A stretch of DNA of 31,469 bases from Bacillota bacterium (lineage in GTDB: Bacteria > Bacillota > Clostridia > Acetivibrionales > DSM-1351), in assembly GCA_023416275.1 (NCBI GenBank), contig JAEZIB010000041.1, positions 1 through 31,469 of the forward strand, given 5' to 3'. Numbering within the stretch: position 1 is the stretch's first letter; the number at the start of each line of letters is the position of its first letter. Shown piece by piece: positions 22,803 through 31,165 of this stretch. Both the position numbers and the translations under genes were made by a program. The notes beneath the pieces were generated by a model, which was given only the letters and a program-made list of their open reading frames with translations, did no database searches and had not been told where the DNA came from.

Positions 22803-23768
22803 TTATTTCTTTCCCCATTTTTTCAAAAGCTTGTCTATTATCTCTGCACACATAATTACATCCCTATGAGGCACTAGGTCACTTTCTATTTTGTTAGTGC
22901 GGTACAGCTCATTAAAGTGCTCTATTTCATATATAAAGCCATCTTCAAAGCTTTCTCCAAAGCATTCCTTCAAATTATTTTCGCTATCATATAATTCACA
23001 TTTCTGAGAGCCAAAGAAATCATATACTATAATATTGCCCTGGGTTCCATATATTCTTGCATCCCTGTTAGTATAAGCAGTCAATCCACAGCTTAGTGTT
23101 GCTAAAACTCCGCTTTTGAAGCTCATATTAATTGCAGCATATTCATCAACACCCGTTTCACAAATTGTTGCAATACCATTGACAATCTCGGGGCATTCAT
23201 TCAATATTCCTGTAGCAAATTGAATTGGATATACTCCAACATCATATACGCTACCACCTGCCAAATCAGGATTAAACAACCGACTTTCCGAATCAAATCG
23301 AGCATGAATTCCAAATGAAGCACTAATGAGCTTAACATCACCTATTTTTCCTGTTTTAACCCATTGCTTAGCTTTAATAAAGGCAGGAATACATTTCATC
23401 CACATAGCCTCCATTAAAAGCACCTTTTTTTCACGTGAAAGCGCTATCAATTCTTCAGTATCCTTTTTGCTAGTAGTTAACGGTTTCTCGCACAAAACTG
23501 CCTTGCCCTTATTCAAGCAATGCTTTACAATATCATAGTGAAAATTATGTGTGAGTGCTACATAAACCACATCGACCTCTTCATCGTTAATTAGTTCAAA
23601 ATAATTACCATATGACTTGCTTGCATTAAATTTGTCTGCAAATGCCTCTGCTTTTGCTTTATCTCTAGCTGCAACCGCAGTTAATTCGACATTATCAACT
23701 CTATTTAATACCTTCACAAATCTTGTTGCTATATCTCCTAAGCCTATAATTCCATATCGTATACCCAT
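22803..23768 (-). CDS. Gfo/Idh/MocA family NAD(P)-dependent oxidoreductase
   Basis: 321 residues. The N-terminal Rossmann fold has YGIIGLGDIATRFVKVLNRV. The catalytic lysine lies in VLCEKPLTTSKKD, and the C-terminal sheet domain has GGSVYDVGVYPIQFA, which matches the dihydrodiol dehydrogenase/glucose-fructose oxidoreductase branch. It likely oxidises or reduces a sugar or polyol with a nicotinamide cofactor in the cytoplasm; the substrate is not determined. GGAGG seven bases before the ATG sets the start, and a promoter lies at 23816-23845. It is the first gene of the oxidoreductase - dbpA - rnz unit. Confidence 0.92.
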   Translation of the reverse strand: MGIRYGIIGLGDIATRFVKVLNRVDNVELTAVAARDKAKAEAFADKFNASKSYGNYFELINDEEVDVVYVALTHNFHYDIVKHCLNKGKAVLCEKPLTTSKKDTEELIALSREKKVLLMEAMWMKCIPAFIKAKQWVKTGKIGDVKLISASFGIHARFDSESRLFNPDLAGGSVYDVGVYPIQFATGILNECPEIVNGIATICETGVDEYAAINMSFKSGVLATLSCGLTAYTNRDARIYGTQGNIIVYDFFGSQKCELYDSENNLKECFGESFEDGFIYEIEHFNELYRTNKIESDLVPHRDVIMCAEIIDKLLKKWGKK

Positions 23769-23815
23769 GATTAGTCCTCCGTTTAATAATAGCCTATCCG
23801 AATACGTTTATTTTG

Positions 23816-23845
23816 ATTCTAGCATATCACATAAAAATATTCCAA
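23816..23845 (-). promoter_or_regulatory. sigma-A promoter of the oxidoreductase-dbpA-rnz unit
   Basis: On the minus strand TTGGAA, 18 bases, then TAGAAT preceded by TGC (extended -10). It resembles the promoters at 9627 and 14502. Confidence 0.55.
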
Positions 23846-23882
23846 TACTTTAAAATTAATATTTCTATATCTCAAGCTATTT

Positions 23883-24395
23883 CTACAGACTAAACTCCCA
23901 CGAACAGCTTGTTGTTTCATCGGTGATATCAGGGAAACAGCTCAAACATCGGCAGCTGATTCTATCATCTATAACCTTTGCAAACCCTGAATATTCAACA
24001 ATGCCCACTGATTTGCAGGGGTGGTACGGCATATTCTTGCGTTTTCTGGCAGTCTGTACCCTGCAGTCCACATTGCGGAATATCAGTATGTCTTCCTTAA
24101 AAACAAGCTCATAATTGTTGATATTGCCATAAAATCTCAGCTCCAGAGCTTTAGCCAAGCCTTCTAATCCTGCATGTTCAGGAAGCTTCAGAAATTCCTT
24201 GATTCTCTTTGCCTCAATTTCTGTAAATTTCCTCCATGCCTGCTCGTCATGGTACATTGCTTCATCCATTCCTAATTTTCGCTCTATTGATTGAAACCAT
24301 ACTCCATCATGTGCAAGCCAGTTTTTGCAGTATATTTCTATTAGCTTAATAAGTTCTTCCTTTGATAGGTTATTCAGTATTTCCTTATTATTCAT
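23883..24395 (-). CDS. DUF6125-like cytoplasmic protein
   Basis: 170 residues. The N-terminal half is helical (KELIKLIEIYCKNWLAHDG and related). The second half reads NVDCRVQTARKRKNMPYHPC, then KSVGIVEYSGFAKVIDDRIS, then CRCLSCFPDI and CSWEFSL. The conserved cysteines, the RKRK-basic patch and a CxxCxPD-like end match a family of unknown function found in clostridia and methanogens (DUF6125-like; name from memory). Cysteines could bind metal or act catalytically. GAGGT eight bases before the ATG sets the start. It lies downstream of the BspA genes on the same strand. A copy of its 3' end sits at 26790-26830. Confidence 0.75.
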   Translation of the reverse strand: MNNKEILNNLSKEELIKLIEIYCKNWLAHDGVWFQSIERKLGMDEAMYHDEQAWRKFTEIEAKRIKEFLKLPEHAGLEGLAKALELRFYGNINNYELVFKEDILIFRNVDCRVQTARKRKNMPYHPCKSVGIVEYSGFAKVIDDRISCRCLSCFPDITDETTSCSWEFSL

Positions 24396-24479
24396 TTGCT
24401 GTACCTCACTTTTAAAAAGTCTGTATAAATTGTTCAGGCGTAGCCAACTAAAAAATTCGCTTCGAAAGAAATTAAACTA

Positions 24480-24557
24480 AGCAGTAAAAAGAAGTGTGCT
24501 TTGTAAGCAAATGGGGCGTGGGAGTTTTTTAACCACCTCAAACATCGTTTTACTGCT
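24480..24557. repeat. inverted repeat spanning the BspA-1 stop codon
   Basis: AGCAGTAAAA at 24480-24489 and TTTTACTGCT at 24548-24557 are perfect 10-bp inverted copies 58 bases apart. The right arm contains the stop codon of the upstream BspA gene. The enclosed DNA (GTGTGCTTTGTAAGCA, GGGGCGTGGGAG) is richer in GC than its surroundings. It is absent from the equivalent place after the paralogue, so it may be an insertion. Confidence 0.4.
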
Positions 24558-26619
24558 TTTGGTCAGAAACAAAAAGAATAAAATTTGTGGCGGCATATTC
24601 ATGTGCTGCTGAGTATTCATGTCCCTTTATGCTAAATTGATTATTTCTATATGTTAGTCCTAATTTTTCAATGTTGGTCACACTTTGGGGTATTGTCAGT
24701 TGAAGGAGATTTTTACAGCATAAAAATGCATTTTCTCTAATTGTAGTAACGCCTTCTGGTATTGAATACTCTTTTTCCTTTTTACCATAGGGATAAAAAA
24801 TCAGTTCCTTCATACTTTTATCAAAAAGAACCCCATTCTTTGAAGTATAATTTTTATTATCTTCCTCCACATTAATATAGGCAATATTTGAAGCAGTATA
24901 ACTAAAGGCATTACCATTCATTACTTCCACAGAACCTGGTACATCTATGCTTGTTAAGAATTCACAATCTGAAAAAGAATTTCCAATAATTTTTTTCACA
25001 CCCTCAGGCACAGCATAATGGCTATCATTCTTACCTCCTGGATACTTAATAAGCTTCGCCAGCTCATCATTAAATAAAACTCCAGCTTTTGAAGAATATA
25101 TCTTATTTTTAGCAGCTACATTTATACCATTTAAACTTAAACAGTAATCAAATGAATTATCTGCTATATCAGTTACATTTTGAGGAATATCCACTGTTTT
25201 CAGACTTGAACAGCATGCGAATGCTTCCTTGCCAATTTTATTTAAGCTTGATGGAAATTTCACTTCTACTAAGCTGCTGCAATTCTCAAATGCTCTATCA
25301 TCAATATATTTGACTCTATCAGGTACTGATATTTTCACAAGCTGCGAACAGTTAAAAAATGTATATTCAGCTATTGAATTAATTTTGTTGGGTAGGTTTA
25401 TGCTCAAAAGTCTAGCACATTGATAAAAAGCATACTTTCCAATGTAAGTTACGCTTTTAGGTATAGTTATTTCTTCTAGCCTAATACAATTATAAAATGC
25501 GTAAGCTCTAATTTTTTTAACACCATCAGGGATGTTATAATCTGCTTCTGCGTAGCCTGTTGGACAAACAATAACTTCTGTCATCTCCTTATCCAATAAA
25601 ATACCATGATCAGAAGTGAAATATTTATTATTTTTTCTAACGTTAACATTTGTTAAACTATTACAACAAAAAAACACTGACTCACCTATTTCTGATACAC
25701 TATCAGGTATTGTCAAGCTGTCTAAAGATAGCATGCCCATAAACGCTTTATCTTCAATAATTTTCATAGTGTTGGGAATAGTTATATTATTTAAAGAACG
25801 ACACGCAAAAAATGCACCTGAATGAATGACAGTTACGCCATCTGGTATGCTGTACCAATCTTTAGTATTTTCTCTTGAATACCAAACAAGCTCCGTCATA
25901 TCCTTGCTGAACAGAATATTATCTTTTACAATGTAGTTTTTATTTTCCGAATCAACCTCTATATCTGATATACCATAATATCCCGAAAAGGCACAATCAC
26001 CTATTTCCTTTACACTAGATGACAAATAAAGCTTTACAAGTTTACATTCAAAAAAAGCACAATCACCTATTTTCTCAACCCCATCAGGAATTCTAAAATA
26101 ACGAATACCTTCTTTATCATAGTAGCGTATTAGCTCTGTCATGTCTTTATTATAGAGTGCCCCATCTTTTGAACTGTATTTTTTATTTCTTGTATCTACT
26201 TCTATTTCTAAGTTATCATTGTATTGAAATGCATTTTTATCTATGTAAGTTACACTTTTCGGAATGTGTACCTTTTTCAGATTGGTTAGGTTAAAGGCAT
26301 CTTCGTGTATCTCTTTCACACTATCTGGTATGGTAATGGAAGTCGTAGCTCTACAGCCTTCAAAAGCATATTTTGCTATTTTTTTAACACCATTTGGAAT
26401 TATAACATTTTCATTTGCCCCGTAATATTTTTCAAGCACTCCGTTATCAATTTTGAAATCCGAAAAAGCCTGAAATTCCTCATCCTTTAAATTATTTATT
26501 GCAAACAGTGCTAAAAAAGCCAAAACTACTGATATTACTAATATAACCGCAGTCATTGATTTTGACTGGTTTTTGAATTTTACTATGCAATTATTTTTAG
26601 TCTTGACTTTAAGTGTCAT
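24550..26619 (-). CDS. membrane-anchored BspA-type leucine-rich repeat protein (copy 1)
   Basis: 689 residues. One membrane helix near residues 25-45 (MTAVILVISVVLAFLALFA) anchors the protein, with a large extracellular domain. That domain is built from LRR_5/BspA repeats of the form IPDGVKKIG--AF--C--L--I-IP-SV. Five inserted cassettes of the type SSKDGALYNKDMTELI divide the LRR array. Such proteins mediate adhesion or host and matrix contacts in anaerobes. The ATG at 26619 has AAGGAG ten bases upstream and gives MTLKVKTK, matching the paralogue; the frame to 26652 starts at a TTG without a site. It is a tandem paralogue of the next gene and probably in the same operon. Confidence 0.9.
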   Translation of the reverse strand: MTLKVKTKNNCIVKFKNQSKSMTAVILVISVVLAFLALFAINNLKDEEFQAFSDFKIDNGVLEKYYGANENVIIPNGVKKIAKYAFEGCRATTSITIPDSVKEIHEDAFNLTNLKKVHIPKSVTYIDKNAFQYNDNLEIEVDTRNKKYSSKDGALYNKDMTELIRYYDKEGIRYFRIPDGVEKIGDCAFFECKLVKLYLSSSVKEIGDCAFSGYYGISDIEVDSENKNYIVKDNILFSKDMTELVWYSRENTKDWYSIPDGVTVIHSGAFFACRSLNNITIPNTMKIIEDKAFMGMLSLDSLTIPDSVSEIGESVFFCCNSLTNVNVRKNNKYFTSDHGILLDKEMTEVIVCPTGYAEADYNIPDGVKKIRAYAFYNCIRLEEITIPKSVTYIGKYAFYQCARLLSINLPNKINSIAEYTFFNCSQLVKISVPDRVKYIDDRAFENCSSLVEVKFPSSLNKIGKEAFACCSSLKTVDIPQNVTDIADNSFDYCLSLNGINVAAKNKIYSSKAGVLFNDELAKLIKYPGGKNDSHYAVPEGVKKIIGNSFSDCEFLTSIDVPGSVEVMNGNAFSYTASNIAYINVEEDNKNYTSKNGVLFDKSMKELIFYPYGKKEKEYSIPEGVTTIRENAFLCCKNLLQLTIPQSVTNIEKLGLTYRNNQFSIKGHEYSAAHEYAATNFILFVSDQKQ

Positions 26620-26789
26620 TTGAGGTGTTCTCCTTGTTTTAGATTGCTGCAAAGCTTCAATTTTTGTTTTAGTTGTTATAAAACCTTAATCTTTAGCAAT
26701 AATACCATATCTTCCATCAAAACAATTAAAAATATTGCTCTAAAAATTATTTAAATTAGACATTTCAATTTTTCTCTATTTTAAGCATT

Positions 26790-26830
26790 TTCTACATTCA
26801 GACTAAACTCCCAAGAGCAGCTTGTTGTTG
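26790..26830 (-). pseudogene. 3' remnant of a second DUF6125-like gene
   Basis: The string TTCTACA...GACTAAACTCCCA-GA-CAGCTTGTTGTT closely matches the 3' end of the intact gene at 23883-23920. In frame it encodes TTSCSWEFSL, identical to the real C-terminus, but the stop is changed (SLNVENA follows). The flanking DNA downstream is also similar for about 30 bases. It lies 14 bases after the stop of BspA copy 2. It marks a deletion that removed most of a duplicated DUF6125 gene. Confidence 0.75.
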
Positions 26831-26843
26831 CTCAGACATTATT

Positions 26844-28946
26844 TTACTGCTTTTCAGCTAATACAAAAGGAATGTAATTTGCCGCTGCATATTCATGTGC
26901 TGCAGAATACTCATATCCCTTTATACATAATTGTTCATTCCTATTATTCAATGCCGGCTCTTCAATGACGGTCACACTTTCTGGAAATGTCAGCTGAAGC
27001 AGGCTATAGCAGCTTACAAATGCATTCCCCTTAATTGTTGTAACTCCTTCAGGTATTGCATATTCTTTATCTTTTCTGCCATAGGGATACATTATAAGGG
27101 CTTTCATTTCTTTATCAAAAAGCACTCCATTCTTTGAAGTGTAATTTTTATTATCTCCATCCACATTAATATTGGCAATTTTTGAATCATAAGAACTAAA
27201 AGCATTACCATTAATTACTTCCACAGAATTTGGTACATCTATGCTTATCAAGTATTTGCAATCTGAAAAGGAATTTCCAATAATTTTTTTCACACCCGCA
27301 GGCACAGCATAATGGCTGTCAGTCTTACCTCCTGGATACTTAATAAGCCGTGTCGCATCCTTATTGAATAAAACACCGTCTTTAGAGAAATATACCTTAT
27401 TTCTGTCATCAACATTAATTTCTTTCATTCCGGTGCAATTTTTAAATGCATCATCTGCTATTTCAACTGTACTAGCAGGAATATTAATGCTCTTCAGTTC
27501 ACCGCTAAAAGCTTCCTTACCTATTTTTCGAATACCTTCAGGGAGCCTAATACCCGTCATGCATTGACCAAGATAAAATGCCGCATCACCGATACTTTCA
27601 ACGCTATCCGGTATATTTATGCTCTCAATACTATCGCAACCCCAAAAGGTTAAATTGGCTATTGAGGTAATTTTTGCAGGAAGTTTAATGCTTGTAATAT
27701 TACTGCATAATGCAAAAGCTCCCTCACCAATCTCCACTACACTGTCAGGTATTATCACCTCTTTTAAATTATAACAATGACAGAATGCATAGTTACGGAT
27801 TTTTTTAACTGTATTTGGGATTGTAACTTCTGTAAACTTATTATGATGGAAACAAGATAAAATCTCAGTCATATCCTTATTGTATAAAATACCGTCCTTC
27901 AAAGTAAAGTATTTGCTATTTCTATCAACTGATATGCCCTCAGAATTCGATGAAATAAAACAGCCTAAAAATGGACTTTCACCTATTTCAGAAACACTGT
28001 CAGGTATTTTAATGCTTTTCAGATCTCTTATATTTCTAAATGCATCATCTCCGATGATTTTTACACTATCTGGAATGGTGATACTCTGCAGTGGATCACA
28101 CAACTGAAATGCACCTGCTCTGATTGTCATAATGCCATCGGGTATAACATAGCTCTTTGCAGTATTTCCTCTCGAATACCAAACAAGCTCCGTCATATCC
28201 TTGCTGAACATAACATTATTTTTAACAATAAAGTTTTTGTTTTCTTCGGCAACTTTTATAGATAAAACTTCTCGATCCCCCATAAAAGCAAAATCTTCAA
28301 TTTCTTTTACACTTCCGGATATATATAGGTCTGTCAGGCGACAGTCCAAAAAGGCTGAATTGCCTATTTTTTCAACCCCATCTGGAATTTTAAAATAATA
28401 AATATCTTCCCTGTCATAGTAGCGTATCAGCTCTGTCATATCTTTATTATAAAGCACACCATCCTTTGTGCTGTATTTTTTGTTTTGAGGAGATACTATT
28501 ATCTCAACGGGATCACTGTATTGAAAAGCATTTTTATCTATGTATTCAACACCTCTTGGTATGTTAACCTTCTTCAGCTTAGTCCGTCTAAAAGCCCCTT
28601 CTTGTATTGCTTTAACACTGTCTGGTATTGTAATAGAAGTCATAGCTTCACAGCCTTCAAAGGCATACTTTCCTATTTCTTTAACACCATCGGGAATAAT
28701 TACATTTTCATTAACATAAGCAATGTTAGCTTGCAAACTTGAGTTGTTTGTTCCGTAGTATTTTTTTAATACTCCGTTAACTATTTCAAAATACTGAAGA
28801 TTATCATCATCGCTTGATGTCAATAGTGATATACTTGCCACTATTATTAAAAATGCTACTATTAGTGCCGTTAGTAGTATTGCTGATTTTGCTGATTTTG
28901 GTAATTTTATTCTGAAATTGAACAGAGGTTTAGTTTTAAGTGTCAT
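26844..28946 (-). CDS. membrane-anchored BspA-type leucine-rich repeat protein (copy 2)
   Basis: 700 residues, with the same plan as copy 1: a helix near 20-42 (SAILLTALIVAFLIIVASIS), then an extracellular LRR array of IPDGVKEIGKYAFEGCEAMT-type repeats and five NKDM cassettes (STKDGVLYNKDM, VKNNVMFSKDM, TLKDGILYNKDM, FSKDGVLFNKDA, TSKNGVLFDKEM). Long stretches match copy 1, for example PGGK-DSHYAVP-GVKKIIGN. The C-termini end AEKQ against SDQKQ. AAGGGGG about 10 bases before the ATG sets the start. The four-helix membrane gene is 47 bases upstream, so the operon begins with the hydrolase. Function is inferred as surface binding. Confidence 0.92.
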   Translation of the reverse strand: MTLKTKPLFNFRIKLPKSAKSAILLTALIVAFLIIVASISLLTSSDDDNLQYFEIVNGVLKKYYGTNNSSLQANIAYVNENVIIPDGVKEIGKYAFEGCEAMTSITIPDSVKAIQEGAFRRTKLKKVNIPRGVEYIDKNAFQYSDPVEIIVSPQNKKYSTKDGVLYNKDMTELIRYYDREDIYYFKIPDGVEKIGNSAFLDCRLTDLYISGSVKEIEDFAFMGDREVLSIKVAEENKNFIVKNNVMFSKDMTELVWYSRGNTAKSYVIPDGIMTIRAGAFQLCDPLQSITIPDSVKIIGDDAFRNIRDLKSIKIPDSVSEIGESPFLGCFISSNSEGISVDRNSKYFTLKDGILYNKDMTEILSCFHHNKFTEVTIPNTVKKIRNYAFCHCYNLKEVIIPDSVVEIGEGAFALCSNITSIKLPAKITSIANLTFWGCDSIESINIPDSVESIGDAAFYLGQCMTGIRLPEGIRKIGKEAFSGELKSINIPASTVEIADDAFKNCTGMKEINVDDRNKVYFSKDGVLFNKDATRLIKYPGGKTDSHYAVPAGVKKIIGNSFSDCKYLISIDVPNSVEVINGNAFSSYDSKIANINVDGDNKNYTSKNGVLFDKEMKALIMYPYGRKDKEYAIPEGVTTIKGNAFVSCYSLLQLTFPESVTVIEEPALNNRNEQLCIKGYEYSAAHEYAAANYIPFVLAEKQ

Positions 28947-28992
28947 TATTGAGTGTCCCCCTTGTTTTATTGCTTTTATGTAGCATTAATTT

Positions 28993-29475
28993 TTATTCAC
29001 TTTGCTTTTTGTGATATCTTAATATGTATATTCCAAAAATAATTTGGATAAGCAAAACACTTATAGAAGTACTATTTGAAATAATACTTTTTGCTATTAT
29101 GCCATTAGCATAGAATCCTGCTTGTGTTGCTACCTCAATGGTGGATTTTATGCTCATAAAATTAATAGGCAGTAAGCCTGCTAATTTAATCAACCCATCA
29201 ATTATAACCAAAATTGCTGTTGCCATTCTAATAAATCTATCACTTAGCATAGTATAAATATCTTGATTTAGTTTTTTGTTGAGCCTGTATAAAATAATGA
29301 TTATTCCTGCTATAAAAACAATCCATAAAGAGCTTCTCCATAAAAACAGACTTACCCCCTGATTCAGACTATCACTTGTAAATATTATGGTCAATCTGCC
29401 CAGAAATGAAAAAAATCCTGTTATAATGGTAAAAAGAAACCCCAATCCAAATATCATTCTGTTTTCCTTTTCCAT
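28993..29475 (-). CDS. four-helix integral membrane protein
   Basis: 160 residues with four hydrophobic segments (about 8-30, 45-68, 85-105, 132-152) and a short basic tail YHKKQSE. No signal peptide or catalytic motif was found. The family is not recognised. AAGGAGG eleven bases before the ATG sets the start. It lies 22 bases after the hydrolase gene and 47 bases before BspA copy 2, all on the minus strand, so the three are probably co-transcribed. It could serve as a partner for the BspA membrane anchor, but that is a guess. Confidence 0.7.
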   Translation of the reverse strand: MEKENRMIFGLGFLFTIITGFFSFLGRLTIIFTSDSLNQGVSLFLWRSSLWIVFIAGIIIILYRLNKKLNQDIYTMLSDRFIRMATAILVIIDGLIKLAGLLPINFMSIKSTIEVATQAGFYANGIIAKSIISNSTSISVLLIQIIFGIYILRYHKKQSE

Positions 29476-29496
29476 AAGTAGATTCCTCCTTAAATT

Positions 29497-30189
29497 CTAC
29501 ATGCTGTTTTCCATCCATTTTGTAACTATTGTTTTGTCGCTCTCCTCCATAAATGGATGCTCGCTGTTTTCTGAAACAGTAAGACAGCAGTTGAATTTAT
29601 CAGCAAAAGCTTTGATAACTTCATAGCTTTGAAGATTGTCTTTAGCTCCATACAAAATGTGTGTTGGCACAGTCCACTTGCTAATAGGATGTTCTTTTAC
29701 ATATGTATAATACTGCCATGTCATTGTATCAACAGGAGTTTGAATTTCTCCCTGAACTCTTAGCTGTTCCTCGGTTATATTAAACCATACAAACATCTGC
29801 TCAATTAGATATTCCATATTTACTATTGGTGATTGAAAAAGACAGTTTTCAAAATGCTTGTCAAGATAAGCATTAAGGCTCAAAAAAGCACCTAAACTGC
29901 ATCCAAACAATGAAACCCTATCCCATTTTCCAAAAACATACTCACCAATTTTAGCTAAGTCTGCAATTCCATTAAAAATGTCACATCGGTACTCTTGTTC
30001 AGACCTTTCTCCGTGCTCAGGAAGATCAAAGCTAATTGTTTGGTAGCCTTTGCTTTCAGCAATTGCAGCAAAATCCTCTGCACTTTCTTTATTTGCCAGC
30101 TTGCCATGAACAAATATATATACTTTGCTGGATTTTTCTCCCCATACAATAGTGGGGATGCTCTCAATATAAATTTTTTCTTTAATCAT
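29497..30189 (-). CDS. alpha/beta hydrolase
   Basis: 230 residues. The oxyanion strand is VYIFVHGK, the nucleophile elbow is GCSLG with S98, the acid is D184 in LYGAKDN, and the base is H211 in SEHPF, so the catalytic triad is complete. A short cap of helices lies between residues 118 and 170. It is probably an esterase or thioesterase-like enzyme in the cytoplasm; the substrate is unknown. GGAGGG is six bases before the ATG at 30189, and the ATG at 30201 sits inside the same binding site. First gene of the hydrolase - membrane protein - BspA cluster. Confidence 0.9.
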   Translation of the reverse strand: MIKEKIYIESIPTIVWGEKSSKVYIFVHGKLANKESAEDFAAIAESKGYQTISFDLPEHGERSEQEYRCDIFNGIADLAKIGEYVFGKWDRVSLFGCSLGAFLSLNAYLDKHFENCLFQSPIVNMEYLIEQMFVWFNITEEQLRVQGEIQTPVDTMTWQYYTYVKEHPISKWTVPTHILYGAKDNLQSYEVIKAFADKFNCCLTVSENSEHPFMEESDKTIVTKWMENSM

Positions 30190-30212
30190 ATTTCCCTCCA
30201 TAAATCATAACA

Positions 30213-30390
30213 AATTCAATTACTATGGGCTAAACAGCTCGAAAAAGCATCCTGTTGGTACAAAGTTATTTTTCGAGCTAGCCTCCTAGAAGTCATAAAA
30301 CAGTTTCAAACCCAAACTGCGTTAAAAGCATAATTCGTCTAAAAGCCGATACTTATGGGGTGATGGCTTTGAATCGTAATTGGCTTTAGT
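30213..30390. mobile_element. MITE-like element, copy C
   Basis: It ends on the right in GGCTTTGAATCGTAATTGGC plus TTTAGT, close to copies A and B. An inner perfect 11-bp hairpin AGCTCGAAAAA (30236) / TTTTTCGAGCT (30269) matches the inner hairpin of copy B. The left end (AATTCAATTACTATGGGCT) is only a weak inverted match to the right end. It lies in the leader of the hydrolase gene, in a stretch of about 340 bases without genes. Confidence 0.5.
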
Positions 30391-30415
30391 AAATATCTAT
30401 CAGCTTACTAATAAC

Positions 30416-30480
30416 TTACTAACTCAACCTTTCATTGATAAGTTGAACTCCTATAATTACTGGGAAAGTTGAGTTACTAA
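30416..30480. repeat. inverted repeat, possible terminator for the ASCH-like gene
   Basis: TTACTAACTCAAC at 30416-30428 and GTTGAGTTACTAA at 30468-30480 pair at 12 of 13 positions, with a 39-nt loop. It lies 60 bases past the stop codon at 30542. No good T run, so the role is uncertain. Confidence 0.4.
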
Positions 30481-30541
30481 ATTAAAATAGATTAATTAGA
30501 AAAAGGCATAGCATATACCTCATCATCCTGTTCGCTACCAA

Positions 30542-31006
30542 TCAAAATCTTGAATTTTCATAGTTATATGGAACACTTGTTCCAACAACTACATCCTCAA
30601 TTTTCTCTATAATGAGCCAATCGTCCATATTTCCTTGATGGTCAAAGTCTAGCGGCTCAATTTTCTGTACTCCCTCAAACTCAACAAGACAAAGACATTT
30701 TTTTTGCCAACGTACCAGCTGTTTGTCGGATAAATTCAGCTTACATTGGTTTTCTTCTAGAATACGAGTTATTTCCTCTTCTGTGAGTTTTACATGGTTC
30801 TGAACATTTTTCACTTTTGCCGTTGCTGTTATTTTTGGAGTGCCTTTTTCCATAAAATACAGCAACTCGCCCTCAAAAACACGGCTATGCGGAATTTTTC
30901 TCCCTGCTGCACCACGGACTACCATTGTTTTAGTTCCTGCTATTATTTTATCAAGAACTCTTTCTCCCGCTTTTCCTGCATTATCGCAATAAACTAAATG
31001 AACCAT
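30542..31006 (-). CDS. ASCH-domain-like protein
   Basis: 154 residues. The line VLDKIIAGTKTMVVRGAAGR, then KIPHSRVFEGELLYFMEKG, then ATAKVKNV fits the ASCH (PUA-like) pattern: helix, G-KT-(E/V)-R, G-hydrophobic strand, and an alternating strand. ASCH proteins bind RNA or nucleic acid, and some are N4-acetylcytidine amidohydrolases. The C-terminal part (LVRWQKKCLCLVEFEGVQKI) seems specific to this branch. AAAGG eight to ten bases before the ATG sets the start. No partner gene is clear. Confidence 0.55.
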   Translation of the reverse strand: MVHLVYCDNAGKAGERVLDKIIAGTKTMVVRGAAGRKIPHSRVFEGELLYFMEKGTPKITATAKVKNVQNHVKLTEEEITRILEENQCKLNLSDKQLVRWQKKCLCLVEFEGVQKIEPLDFDHQGNMDDWLIIEKIEDVVVGTSVPYNYENSRF

Positions 31007-31069
31007 AATTATGTACCTTTGCTTTCGTAAAATTTTTACCTCGTTTTAAATTTTTATCTTGCTTAAAAG

Positions 31070-31144
31070 CTAGTCAATCATTGCATTACATACTGCACTT
31101 CTATATCCTCTATTCTGATAGTCCTCATTAGCATATAAAATGCT
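31070..31144 (-). pseudogene. possible 3' stub
   Basis: Twenty-four open codons between stops read SILYANEDYQNRGYRSAVCN and AMID, with balanced composition. There is no start codon or ribosome binding site, and a stop directly precedes it. It resembles the tail of a lost or frameshifted gene. The family is not recognised, and a chance frame cannot be excluded. Confidence 0.25.
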
Positions 31145-31165
31145 CTATATCCAATCTAGTTTTCA

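Noticed and set aside
24480..24549. MFEVVKKLPRPICLQSTLLF small frame between BspA 1 and the DUF6125 gene
   Set aside because: No ribosome binding site, not conserved after the paralogue, and only 22 codons.
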